From IMG/VR virus record IMGVR_UViG_3300025030_000068, positions 25,929 to 89,928 of that record: a stretch of 64,000 nt of DNA, one strand, 5' to 3'. The translations under genes were made by a program, and so were the position numbers. This stretch comes from a virus. Each line of letters starts with the position of its first letter. Within the stretch, counting starts at the first letter, position 1. Below are positions 57,563 through 64,000 of the stretch, piece by piece. The notes beneath the pieces are model-generated. The model had not been told where the DNA came from. It did no database searches and saw only the letters and a program-made list of their open reading frames with translations.

Positions 57563-58429
57563 TTAACCTGCGATGCCGGACTGTTTGACCAGAGCCATGA
57601 TGTCCGGTCGTTTGGTTGCGCCTTTAATCAGCCCGCGCATGAATGCCGCTGACTGAGCCTTATCGTGTCCGAGGCACTCGTTCATGTGGACGAGGGCGCC
57701 GGCCATGCCTTTTTTAAATTTGCCGTTGGCGTCACAGCAGCCGCAGCCGGTGTCGCCGTAGAGGACGTTGGTCATTCCCCGGTCAAGATTCTGCAACATG
57801 AGCGGACCGGCGCTGGTCGTGCTCATGGCTGCCGCGTCGGATTTGTGCATGTGATCGCCGCAGGTGTGTCCGGGGATGTGCAGAGGGTGGAGAGGTTGGC
57901 AGCGGCCACAGCAAAAACTTTTGGCGAAGATTTCGACGGTGCAGTCTGGGTTCACAGGCTTATGGGTGATGGCCAGATGCTTGACAATGGCCTTCTCGAT
58001 CTTGTTGCCGCTGCGCTTGATGACTGATCCTTCGACCGAATAGGACAGGGTGCGGCGCCCGCTCTTCTGGAGGGCAAGGCCGAGTTCCCACATTTCGTTC
58101 GCCAGCCGCAGCTGTTCGCTGGCCGGGTTCTGGATATCACTCTTGAGGAGTTCCCCTTCGACCCACAGTCCCTTCTCGCGCATCTCCGCGTGCGTCGGGT
58201 AGCCGATGATCACCGGCATGCGGGTTCCGGCGAGTTCCTGATACTGGTGGTCGTAGTTGAGGAAACCGCTTTTCAGCAGCGGTCCGAAGTCAAGACCGTT
58301 CTGGAGGATGATCTCGCCTTGCTGGTCAAGGTTCTCAGTGGAGGCGTAACCGCGCACGATCCGGCGTCCATCGGACTCGGACTTCACGAAATCAATCTCG
58401 GCTTGAAATAGAACCTGCGTCTCTTCCAC
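57563..58429 (-). CDS. Prohead protease (U35-type), 288 aa
   Basis: N-terminal protease domain: ESDGRRIVRGYAST, YDHQYQ (His), LSYSVEG (Ser) fit the HK97-like U35 family Ser-His site. The C-terminal ~110 residues contain many Cys/His (SFCCGRCQPLHPLHIPGHTCGDHMH, GDTGCGCC) and a helix, perhaps a scaffold-like tail. GTG 58429 is used: it has AAGGAG seven bases upstream, whereas the ATG at 58435 directly abuts it. Confidence 0.85.
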   Translation of the reverse strand: MEETQVLFQAEIDFVKSESDGRRIVRGYASTENLDQQGEIILQNGLDFGPLLKSGFLNYDHQYQELAGTRMPVIIGYPTHAEMREKGLWVEGELLKSDIQNPASEQLRLANEMWELGLALQKSGRRTLSYSVEGSVIKRSGNKIEKAIVKHLAITHKPVNPDCTVEIFAKSFCCGRCQPLHPLHIPGHTCGDHMHKSDAAAMSTTSAGPLMLQNLDRGMTNVLYGDTGCGCCDANGKFKKGMAGALVHMNECLGHDKAQSAAFMRGLIKGATKRPDIMALVKQSGIAG

Positions 58430-58449
58430 TGTCATCTCCTTGAAAACGC

Positions 58450-58486
58450 AAAAGGGCAAACTCCCGGCTGTGCGGGTGTTTGCCCT
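58450..58486 (-). terminator. Hairpin ahead of the prohead protease
   Basis: AGGGCAAAC / GTTTGCCCT stem followed on the minus strand by TTTTGCGTTTT; may end transcripts of the 59-aa gene or regulate read-through into the head operon. Confidence 0.6.
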
Positions 58487-58528
58487 CTGATCCCAACTGG
58501 CTTGCTTTCGCTGGCTGGCTGGGGAGTG

Positions 58529-58708
58529 CTACGTATTATCGATGGTGATCATGATCAGCTTCCCGGCCTTGGTCCGGCTGATCTCAAAAGTTCTGGCTCC
58601 AAAAAGGAACCGTGCCGGGAAGTCGGAATCTTTCAGCACCGGGACGTGCTCCCCGGTTCCCTGCTTTGACTTTCGGAGTAGGTAGATGCCGGGAAGAATC
58701 TTGCTCAT
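58529..58708 (-). CDS. Small protein at the head-operon border, 59 aa
   Basis: Frame MSKILPGIYLLRKSKQGTGEH ... RTFEISRTKAGKLIMITIDNT. Beta-rich, no recognised family, no clear Shine-Dalgarno. Starts 20 bases from an operator-like motif shared with the divergent plus-strand leader. Confidence 0.6.
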   Translation of the reverse strand: MSKILPGIYLLRKSKQGTGEHVPVLKDSDFPARFLFGARTFEISRTKAGKLIMITIDNT

Positions 58709-58727
58709 GGGGGCATTTTTGCAGTCC

Positions 58728-58744
58728 GTGTTCCCTATGTCAAT
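58728..58744 (+). promoter_or_regulatory. 17-bp operator-like motif, site 15
   Basis: GTGTTCCCTATGTCAAT, 16 of 17, in the divergent gap between the 59-aa gene and the plus-strand small-gene operon. Confidence 0.78.
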
Positions 58745-58777
58745 TTTTTTGCTGCCATGGTATTTTTTCTCTGGATC

Positions 58778-58807
58778 GAAACCACCAGTTAACCGGGGTT
58801 TCTTTTC
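58778..58807 (+). terminator. Terminator-like hairpin repeat, copy 4
   Basis: GAAACC ... GGTTTC stem with TTTTC tail; here no plus-strand gene precedes it, so it acts in a 5' leader rather than ending an operon. Confidence 0.6.
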
Positions 58808-58866
58808 CTTTATGAAGGGATGATCCTTCCTCTTTCGGATGCGCCAGCGGGCGCTTGGAGGTTCTT

Positions 58867-59016
58867 ATGTTGTCTGTTTGCGGGTACATCAAAGGTCGTC
58901 GCCATTTTTTCTTCTCTGTTACCGACGCCGCCGCAGCCGGTGCTATCGGGGTCTATGTCCTCGGCGCTCCTCTCGATCCTAATTCTGTTCTCTCCTCAGA
59001 ATGGGGGTGGAAATGA
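58867..59016 (+). CDS. Small protein, 49 aa
   Basis: MLSVCGYIKGRRHFFFSVTDAAAAGAIGVYVL..., with GGAGG upstream and a stop overlapping the next ATG (ATGA). No recognised family; first gene of a short plus-strand operon. Confidence 0.65.
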   Translation: MLSVCGYIKGRRHFFFSVTDAAAAGAIGVYVLGAPLDPNSVLSSEWGWK

Positions 59017-59336
59017 CCGGACTTATTCCCACTCCCGGCCCGTGGCACTTCGGCGTCGGCAACGGTTCCGGCTGCATCTTTGCCGACGCTGGCCGCGTGC
59101 GGTTGAAGGAAGGCGAAACGACTCTCTTCCCTATCGCCACCGTCGACTTTGATTTTGATGCGACGGCAGGTGCTGGCAACGGTCTCCGTATGGCCGCCGC
59201 CCCGGAACTCTTTGCTCTGGCCGAGCGCGTTTCCCGTCTCAATCGTGACGCGGGTGAGATCGGCGCTGGCATGCTGGCGCAACTGATCGTCGAGGCTCGT
59301 CTTGCTGTGGCCAAAGCCAATGGTGAGCTACCATGA
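59013..59336 (+). CDS. Uncharacterised protein, 107 aa
   Basis: Begins MTGLIPTPGPWHFG, a start seen in many small phage proteins of unknown function (PGPW motif), with a helical C-terminus. Coupled to both neighbours by ATGA overlaps. Confidence 0.7.
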   Translation: MTGLIPTPGPWHFGVGNGSGCIFADAGRVRLKEGETTLFPIATVDFDFDATAGAGNGLRMAAAPELFALAERVSRLNRDAGEIGAGMLAQLIVEARLAVAKANGELP

Positions 59337-59536
59337 CGGCTCCTCGCATCCAGTCCCTCTCCTGCTGCTGCTGCGGTAACTCGACCCTTGGCCGCCAGTG
59401 GTGGAATCGCGATACCGGCTTCGGCCTCTGCGACAACTGCATTACTTTCGTCGGGGACGCTGATGTCCCTGTTGGTGAAACCGCTCAAAGCTACGGCATC
59501 CGTGGCTTCCACTACGATGTCTCGAAAGGAGTTTGA
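59333..59536 (+). CDS. Zinc-ribbon protein, 67 aa
   Basis: LSCCCCGNSTLGRQWW ... LCDNCITF: two cysteine pairs making a zinc ribbon. Overlaps the preceding gene by four bases. Function unknown. Confidence 0.7.
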   Translation: MTAPRIQSLSCCCCGNSTLGRQWWNRDTGFGLCDNCITFVGDADVPVGETAQSYGIRGFHYDVSKGV

Positions 59537-59538
59537 TC

Positions 59539-59715
59539 ATGTATTGTGCTCGACGTGTTCCCCATAGTAAAATGTCCATTGGCCATTACCTCATGGTCGC
59601 CATCCTGATCGTCTTGATCGCGATCATCCTCTGCCAGTTGCCGCATGCTATCGATGTGGAGCTGGATATGTCCGACGCCTCTGCCCAGCGCAATCAGGCG
59701 CAATCTTCGAATTGA
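59539..59715 (+). CDS. Single-pass membrane protein, 58 aa
   Basis: G-HYLMVAILIVLIAIILCQLPHA forms one membrane helix. ATG 59539 has AAAGGAG; an alternative start at 59572 would leave the embedded operator-like motif in the leader. Unknown function. Confidence 0.62.
   Translation: MYCARRVPHSKMSIGHYLMVAILIVLIAIILCQLPHAIDVELDMSDASAQRNQAQSSN
59555..59571 (+). promoter_or_regulatory. 17-bp operator-like motif, site 16
   Basis: GTGTTCCCCATAGTAAA, 14 of 17; overlaps the first codons of the membrane-protein gene if the upstream start is used. Confidence 0.6.
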
Positions 59716-59728
59716 AAGGAGACTTGCC

Positions 59729-59875
59729 ATGCACCGACCTGTTCCAAAGCGGATCATTCGCGATCCCGTCTTCCGCTGCCACCTCTGCATGTTTACGACC
59801 AGGTGGCGGCCAGAGTATGTTAGTCATATTGTAATGCATCAGCGAGTTGCGGCAGAATCGGCGAAGACGCCATAA
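59729..59875 (+). CDS. C2H2-type zinc-finger protein, 48 aa
   Basis: FRCHLCMFTTRWRPEYVSHIVMH is a single C2H2 finger. AAAGGAG precedes the ATG. Its stop codon lies inside the first attC site, so either it was the gene of an earlier cassette or the cassette array landed at its end. Confidence 0.7.
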   Translation: MHRPVPKRIIRDPVFRCHLCMFTTRWRPEYVSHIVMHQRVAAESAKTP

Positions 59876-59925
59876 CGCCCCTGAACTGTACGGCGCAAAG
59901 CGACCGGACGAGTGATTTGTTAGAC
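59868..59925 (+). repeat. attC: attC-like site 1
   Basis: R'' CGCCATAAC, imperfect stem ACTGT-CGGCGC / GCG-CCG-AC-AGT with unpaired bases around 59886-59913, then R' GTTAGAC (59919-59925; insertion point after G59919). Confidence 0.72.
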
Positions 59926-59943
59926 ATCAGAACGGAGACGAGA

Positions 59944-60318
59944 ATGAGCGGATTATTTTACCTGCAAGACAAGAGGTCATACGTCGGCAATGACATGCTC
60001 TTCTGGGCAGAGAGTGGCGGATATACCACAGACTTAAGGAAATCCGAGGTGATGACCAAAGAAGAAGCCTTCGCACAAAATCGGTGTAGATCAACCGACA
60101 TACCTTGGCCGAAGGAGTATATCGACGCGAGGGCAAGACCGGCTGTCGATATGCAGTATGTGAATATAAGGGAAGCGTTGCAGGACGTTGACGGCGAATT
60201 GTATGTTGAACCTAAGCCGCCACGGGAGATTTTTAAGTGCTACCACTGTGGGAAATTTATATCTGAGCGTGAGTCTTATTCTACATGCCCTCACTGTGAC
60301 GGCAGCAATCATCATTGA
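59944..60318 (+). CDS. Cassette 1 protein with C-terminal zinc ribbon, 124 aa
   Basis: N-terminal ~90 residues are unrecognised; the end FKCYHCGKFISERESYSTCPHCDG is a four-cysteine zinc ribbon. GGAGACGAG precedes ATG 59944, 24 bases after the cassette boundary, and the stop is two bases before attC, the usual compact cassette layout. Role unknown. Confidence 0.78.
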   Translation: MSGLFYLQDKRSYVGNDMLFWAESGGYTTDLRKSEVMTKEEAFAQNRCRSTDIPWPKEYIDARARPAVDMQYVNIREALQDVDGELYVEPKPPREIFKCYHCGKFISERESYSTCPHCDGSNHH

Positions 60319-60319
60319 T

Positions 60320-60374
60320 GTCTAACGATTTCAACTAAGCGGTGCGTAGCATCCGGTTCAGTGGGTGTTATGGC
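60320..60374 (+). repeat. attC: attC-like site 2
   Basis: R'' GTCTAAC (60320-60326) complementary to the cassette 1 start, stem CAACTAAGCGG / CCGGTTCAGTG with extrahelical bases, R' GTTATGGC (60367-60374). Confidence 0.78.
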
Positions 60375-60389
60375 GCGGGAGGTAGAAGG

Positions 60390-60641
60390 ATGGAAACCGA
60401 AACATTGGAACGACTCAGAAATAATATTTTGACGGCAAAAATTGAGATGGAAGAAGAACTCGAAATGAGATGGCCGAAAGGGTCGAGGGTAAACGTACTG
60501 TTGAATTGTCGGCAGACCATACCGACCACAGGAGTAGTCGTCGGCCACGATGGTCGCGGGTTTGTCCGTGTTCGGATCGACAGTGCAAAAGAACGTAGTC
60601 GGCGTGGGTGTCGGGATGTTTATTTCACTGAGATGCGTTGA
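60390..60641 (+). CDS. Cassette 2 protein, 83 aa
   Basis: METETLERLRNNILTAKIEMEEELEMRW: helical N-terminus, then a small beta part (TIPTTGVVVGHDGRGFVRVRID) resembling an SH3-like strand set. No family recognised. Starts 22 bases after the cassette boundary. Confidence 0.75.
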   Translation: METETLERLRNNILTAKIEMEEELEMRWPKGSRVNVLLNCRQTIPTTGVVVGHDGRGFVRVRIDSAKERSRRGCRDVYFTEMR

Positions 60642-60750
60642 GCGCTATAACGGGCCATGATCAGCGGACCGCGACGACAGGCCGCAACCCGCTGAGATTT
60701 TCGAGAGTAGCAGAGAGTTATTCGGTCCGCCTGGATCTTTTGGTTGTGTG
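60642..60750 (+). repeat. attC: attC-like site 3 (109 bp)
   Basis: R'' GCGCTATAAC (60642-60651), L'' GATCAGCGGACCG (60659-60671), long variable loop, L' CGGTCCGCCTGGATC (60723-60737, complementary with two unpaired bases), R' GTTGTGTG (60743-60750). Confidence 0.75.
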
Positions 60751-60772
60751 CCGGTTTTGTAGGATGGATGAA

Positions 60773-61468
60773 ATGATAGATCTTCTGAACGTCGACTGTA
60801 TGGAATATCTGAAAGGCTGCGCTAACAACGCTTTTGATTTGGCGATTGTTGACCCGCCTTATGGTCTAGGTGAGGACGGCGGAACCAATAGGTGCCACGG
60901 AGTAAAGCAGAAAAACGGGACAGTGCTCCGCTGTCTTGATGGTGGATACCAGAAAAAGGCATGGGACAAGGAGACGCCGGCCCCTGAATATTTCGCCGAG
61001 TTGAAACGAGTGGCGAAGCATCAAATTATATGGGGAGTAAATTACTACCCCGTGGCGCTGCCGGGTGGCCGGATCATCTGGGACAAGGTAAACGACGGGG
61101 CCGACCAGTGCGGAGCCGAGATAGCTTACAACAGCCTGAATGAGCGGGTGGACATCGTGCGCTATATGTGGCGCGGAATGATGCAAGGGGTTTCGGTTGC
61201 TCGAGGAACTGTGCAGCAGGGCAACAAGGCACTCAACGAAAAGCGGATACACCCGACGCAGAAGCCAGTGAAGTTGTATTCCTGGCTGCTGGAAACCTAC
61301 GCCGCAAAGGGGTGGCGGGTAGTTGACACCCACCTTGGGAGCGGAAGCGCTGCAGTGGCCGCGCATTATTTCGGTTGTGATTTTGTGGGCTGCGAAATCG
61401 ACCACGATTATTACGAGGCGGCGAAGAGACGCTTTGAAGAGGACACGCGGCAAATCGCCATGTTTTGA
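60773..61468 (+). CDS. Cassette 3 DNA adenine methyltransferase, 231 aa
   Basis: Catalytic DPPY in LAIVDPPYGLGEDGG (~25-28), target-region core, then HPTQKPVKLYSWLLETY and the S-adenosylmethionine motif DTHLGSGS near residue 180 (beta order). ATG 60773 is used for its AGGATG spacing; 60764 is an alternative. Such stand-alone methyltransferases are frequent cassette cargo and protect DNA from restriction. Independent of the ParB-fused enzyme at the left end. Confidence 0.88.
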   Translation: MIDLLNVDCMEYLKGCANNAFDLAIVDPPYGLGEDGGTNRCHGVKQKNGTVLRCLDGGYQKKAWDKETPAPEYFAELKRVAKHQIIWGVNYYPVALPGGRIIWDKVNDGADQCGAEIAYNSLNERVDIVRYMWRGMMQGVSVARGTVQQGNKALNEKRIHPTQKPVKLYSWLLETYAAKGWRVVDTHLGSGSAAVAAHYFGCDFVGCEIDHDYYEAAKRRFEEDTRQIAMF

Positions 61469-61524
61469 GGCGCACAACGCTATAGCATCACCGGCTCCGT
61501 CCGGTGCATAGCGTTGGTTGTGCG
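61469..61524 (+). repeat. attC: attC-like site 4
   Basis: R'' GGCGCACAAC, stem with CGCTAT ... CACCGG / CCGGTG ... ATAGCG, and R' GTTGTGCG (61517-61524). Terminal site; no further cassette with matching ends follows. Confidence 0.75.
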
Positions 61525-61560
61525 AGCCCTAAATTATTTTAAAATAATGTCGTTTTCCTG

Positions 61561-61589
61561 TTGACACCGTACAATGTACGGGCTATAGT
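61561..61589 (+). promoter_or_regulatory. Sigma-70 promoter with embedded palindromic operator
   Basis: TTGACA (61561-61566), 17-base spacer, TATAGT (61584-61589). The spacer contains CCGTACAATGTACGG (61567-61581), a perfect 7-1-7 palindrome, so a repressor would sit between the two boxes. Confidence 0.85.
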
Positions 61590-61633
61590 TAAATCACAAC
61601 AGAGGAAAACAAACCCCAAACAGGAGAAACGAC

Positions 61634-61933
61634 ATGAAATACAAAATCCAGAGTCGCAAACAGGAAAATTGGTTCAGCAACGAGTTGGTGACGGAAACTG
61701 TCAGGACTGTCACCGTGCAGGGCGTGACGATGAGCATCCCGGAATCGATCGCTAGCCAGCCGCTGCAAATTCAGTGGGCGCATCAGCACGGCGGGAACAT
61801 CAAACCGGCCGGAGTGACTAACGGATATTTGGTTCTCGCTGGCCAGGCGAGAGACATGACGGACATCGGTATAAACAAATATCAAGGGGATTTTTGCCAC
61901 ATTGATGGCGAATATCTCGTAATCGAGAAATGA
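61634..61933 (+). CDS. Uncharacterised protein behind the palindromic promoter, 99 aa
   Basis: MKYKIQSRKQENWFSNELVTETVRTVTVQG...; beta-rich, no family. ACAGGAG precedes the ATG. Forms a two-gene unit with the HTH gene; this is the layout of a self-regulated maintenance or toxin-antitoxin pair, but neither protein matches a known toxin. Confidence 0.7.
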   Translation: MKYKIQSRKQENWFSNELVTETVRTVTVQGVTMSIPESIASQPLQIQWAHQHGGNIKPAGVTNGYLVLAGQARDMTDIGINKYQGDFCHIDGEYLVIEK

Positions 61934-61934
61934 T

Positions 61935-62111
61935 ATGACGTTGGCGGAGTTCAAGGAGGCTCAGGGCAACCTGGGCCTCACCAACGAGGCAATGGCCGAC
62001 CTGCTGTGCTGCTCTCTACGGCTGGTCGAAAAAATACGACAGGGTGAGCGGGCAGTGTCCGCCCGCACATCACGGATGATTGAACGCGAGTTACAGCAGC
62101 GCGGCGAGTAG
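61935..62111 (+). CDS. Small helix-turn-helix protein, 58 aa
   Basis: MTLAEFKEAQGNLGLTNEAMADLLCCSLRLVEKIRQGERAVSARTSRMIERELQQRGE: XRE-like helix-turn-helix. Starts one base after the preceding gene's stop. A likely repressor of the palindromic operator at 61567. 62112-62245 downstream shows no clear gene. Confidence 0.72.
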   Translation: MTLAEFKEAQGNLGLTNEAMADLLCCSLRLVEKIRQGERAVSARTSRMIERELQQRGE

Positions 62112-62245
62112 GCCGCCCAACTACTGATTATACAGACCGTTCGGCAGTCTAACAACTTGTCTTAATAAATGGCGGATACCTAAAACAATCGCACAGTTAA
62201 TTCTGCTTCCGGCGGATAACGGAATCACGAAAGGCCGCCAATTGC

Positions 62246-62290
62246 AAAAAAGGCCCCACACCGGCACAGGGCTGGTGTGGGGCCTTTTTT
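62246..62290. terminator. Bidirectional terminator
   Basis: AAAAAAGGCCCCACACCGGC paired with GCTGGTGTGGGGCCTTTTTT; separates the plus-strand island from leftward structural genes. Confidence 0.9.
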
Positions 62291-62291
62291 G

Positions 62292-62624
62292 TCAGTCTTT
62301 TCTGCGCTCCAGTCGCTCCCTCCGCCGATCCTTCGGCGTCACCTTCCGCTGCCATTGCCGCTTGAAGAGGATGCGCTCGCAGGTCAGCAGCCGCGTGCCG
62401 CTTTCGTCCAGTACCAGCCGCCATCCGTCCGCGACGAAGTATTGCGCTGGCTGGAAGCTGTTGCTGATCAGTCGCAGCGCAGAGGCAGCCAACTCCTCCG
62501 GGACGGCCTTCTCCAGCAGTTCCCGCAGCGCCGTGCTCCAACACTCCGGCTTCTCTGCGTGCGGCCACCGTGTCGCGAAACGTTCGCTGGCGTGGCAGGT
62601 GATGAAGAGACCGTTGGGGTTCAT
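62292..62624 (-). CDS. Uncharacterised protein, 110 aa
   Basis: MNPNGLFITCHASERFATRWPHAEKPECWS ... ending in a basic KRQWQRKVTPKDRRRERLERRKD tail. Coupled by one base to the 302-aa gene. Function unknown; late-operon location suggests a head-region role. Confidence 0.7.
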   Translation of the reverse strand: MNPNGLFITCHASERFATRWPHAEKPECWSTALRELLEKAVPEELAASALRLISNSFQPAQYFVADGWRLVLDESGTRLLTCERILFKRQWQRKVTPKDRRRERLERRKD

Positions 62625-63532
62625 TATGCTGCGTCTTCCTCATACCAGAAGAGGTTATAGCCAAAAGTGACGGCGATGTCGTCGGCGTTGCTGAACGCGA
62701 CCAAATACGAAACCCCTTGCGCCAGCACCTTCTCTTCTGGCTCTCCGGATTCCGAGCTGACTTTGACCTGTCCTGTTGATGCTCCGGGGAGAGTCAGCGT
62801 GCCCAGAGTGACAGGAATGTCACCGGCCTCGGCTGCAACGTCGAGGTATGCTGTCACCGCTAGCGTCGACTGTTGCACGGGCCGGGCGCGATGATGGTTG
62901 ATCGGAGTCAGATCGGCGGCAATAGCGGCAGCCGTGGCATCCATCGCGTAGTCTTCCAGTATCGACACCGAGCATGGCCCTGATGTTGCCGTTATGGAAG
63001 CCGCCTGGAAATGGACGTAGGCTTTGGCGTTCCCTCCGGCCAATGCTGTTTCGGCTACGGCATTCACGACGCCACTGCCGTCTCCTTCGGCGGCGCACGT
63101 CACCAGTTCGGCGGCGTCAGCATTGGCAGCGATCGCGGCGGCGACCTGTGCTGCGGTGGAGGTGATCGCAGCGCCAGCGTTGACGGCAAGGTTGACAACG
63201 ATATCTGTCCCGGTCACCACCACTGACAACGGTGCCTCCGCGCCGGGATTGATGTGGGCGACGGTCGTCAGGTTCCCACGGAGCCCGATGGCCGTGGCGG
63301 TGTAGGTCAGGTCGGCAAGAGCATTGGTCATGTCAATGGCGAGGCTGGCGGCGCGGTCGTCGGGCACGTCGATCTGGATGGCACCGACATTGCCGGCGGC
63401 GACAGTGATCGATCCACTGAGAGAGTAGGCTTTCTTGTCGTGGACCTTTTGGTGGTTGGAGTTGATGCCTACCAGTGCTCCGGTGACTCTCTCGATGGGG
63501 TTGTCGCTGCGGTTCCGGCTGATACCTTTCAT
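62624..63532 (-). CDS. Structural protein with repetitive beta sequence, 302 aa
   Basis: Alternating Ala/Thr/Val beta segments (SGSITVAAGNVGAIQIDVPDD, ALADLTYTATAIGLRGNLTT) resemble capsid-decoration or tail-associated proteins. Stop and start overlaps (ATAATGA-type) link it to the next gene. No specific family. Confidence 0.68.
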   Translation of the reverse strand: MKGISRNRSDNPIERVTGALVGINSNHQKVHDKKAYSLSGSITVAAGNVGAIQIDVPDDRAASLAIDMTNALADLTYTATAIGLRGNLTTVAHINPGAEAPLSVVVTGTDIVVNLAVNAGAAITSTAAQVAAAIAANADAAELVTCAAEGDGSGVVNAVAETALAGGNAKAYVHFQAASITATSGPCSVSILEDYAMDATAAAIAADLTPINHHRARPVQQSTLAVTAYLDVAAEAGDIPVTLGTLTLPGASTGQVKVSSESGEPEEKVLAQGVSYLVAFSNADDIAVTFGYNLFWYEEDAA

Positions 63533-63558
63533 TATTGTGCTCCTTTATGGTTGGGTGC

Positions 63559-64000
63559 CTATTTGCGTTTCTTCAGCAGGTGGACGCCGGGGACGGCCTT
63601 CTCGACGTACTTTTCGAGGAGCGAGTAGTACCGTTCGTTTTCCTTGAGGTGGACTAGTACGATCTTCGCTGTTAGCACCGGATCGCCGCCGGTCACGTCC
63701 TTGTGCTCCATCTCGATCTTGTAGCCGCGACGGAACTCCGCCATGTCGATCTGCGCCGGGTCGCCGCCGGCTTCCCGGATGAATGGCTTAAAGTCGTTGT
63801 CGACGACGAGCTTGTCGAAGAGCGCCATCATCGGCTGCGCCATCTCCTGCATGACCTCGCCCATTTCCGGCGAGTGGCGTCTTGCAGCGTTCTTCAGCTC
63901 TTGACTGTTGGAATATCGGTAGGAGGCGACAGTTTCAGACTTCCGCAGAGCCGCCATGACTCGCTCCGCCAGCCGATCGATCGCCTTCACTATCGGCTTT
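63559..64000 (-). CDS. Head-region protein, partial, at least 147 aa
   Basis: Reading frame stays open to the right edge (KPIVKAIDRLAERVMAALRKSE...). It contains helical N-terminus and HSPEMGEVMQEMAQPMMALFDKLVVDND. A GTG at 63990 lacks a ribosome-binding site, so the gene probably begins beyond the window. No family recognised; expected portal neighbours lie further right. Confidence 0.65.
   Translation of the reverse strand, partial: KPIVKAIDRLAERVMAALRKSETVASYRYSNSQELKNAARRHSPEMGEVMQEMAQPMMALFDKLVVDNDFKPFIREAGGDPAQIDMAEFRRGYKIEMEHKDVTGGDPVLTAKIVLVHLKENERYYSLLEKYVEKAVPGVHLLKKRK

Larger units (their letters stand above)
59920..61523 (+). mobile_element. Array of three integron-type gene cassettes
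   Basis: Cassette 1 is 59920-60367 (TTAGAC ... GTCTAA ends complementary), cassette 2 is 60368-60743 (TTATGGCGC / GCGCTATAA, one mismatch), cassette 3 is 60744-61517 (TTGTGTGCC / GGCGCACAA, one mismatch). Each holds one plus-strand ORF followed by an attC-like site. No integron integrase is in the window. The cassette genes are less GC-rich than the phage genes around them. Confidence 0.78.

Noticed and set aside
6507-59571. 17-bp motif as a T7-like RNA polymerase promoter (TATAGGG core)
   Set aside because: No single-subunit RNA polymerase gene is seen and the motif points both with and against the adjacent genes; an operator explains it better.
62112-62245. Possible fifth attC site around GTCTAAC at 62148
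   Set aside because: No matching L stems or GTT core at suitable spacing, and its end is not complementary to the sequence starting at 61518.
1-64000. CRISPR arrays, insertion sequences and a diversity-generating retroelement
   Set aside because: No regularly spaced repeats, transposase or reverse transcriptase gene was found, although large tail-fibre genes made a retroelement worth looking for.

Overview
The window is part of a temperate phage with a contractile tail (myovirus morphology), seen in its free or excised form. It carries tail sheath, tail tube, tape measure, baseplate, capsid and prohead protease genes. It also has a tyrosine integrase next to an attP site containing a tRNA 3' end, with phage genes on both sides of that site and no host genes. 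Strong AGGAG ribosome-binding sites, SbcCD- and DksA/TraR-like proteins, Sec signal peptides and a lipoprotein signal fit a Gram-negative, fairly high-GC host; the exact host is not identifiable from the sequence. The portal and terminase genes are not in view and probably lie past the right end.

Layout: (1) 1-7370, minus strand: early/accessory genes starting at a small HTH regulator and an excisionase-like protein and running left through thymidylate synthase ThyX, a lytic transglycosylase, several zinc-ribbon proteins, an HNH nuclease and a ParB-methyltransferase fusion. (2) 7439-24795, plus strand: integrase, attP, tandem-HTH protein, SSB, replication initiator, DnaB-type helicase, VRR-NUC nuclease, radical SAM protein, 3'-5' exonuclease, and an SbcD/SbcC nuclease pair. 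(3) 24834-64000, minus strand: the late region, read right to left: capsid protease, scaffold-like protein, major capsid protein, neck/tail completion, sheath, tube, frameshifted tail chaperones, tape measure, baseplate, fibres, lysis genes, tailspike and a glycosidase-like protein.

Four plus-strand islands interrupt the late region. Two (about 40.9-42.4 kb and 46.9-48.5 kb) are paralogous immunity modules: a C4-type antisense RNA, a small translationally coupled ORF, an antirepressor (AntA/KilAC type in one, Rha type in the other), a second small ORF and a similar terminator. Helices in the two RNAs are kept by compensatory changes. One island (43.7-44.1 kb) is a single secreted-protein moron. 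The fourth (58.8-62.1 kb) holds small phage genes plus three integron-type gene cassettes with recognisable attC sites and complementary cassette ends.

A 17-bp asymmetric motif (GTGTTCCCTATRTCRAA) recurs at least 16 times, almost only between genes and near starts, in both orientations. With the C4/antirepressor modules this looks like phage P1-style immunity: one repressor acting on scattered asymmetric operators, antagonised by antirepressors that are themselves held back by antisense RNAs. The P1 analogy is inference; the motif copies and RNA base-pairing are visible directly.
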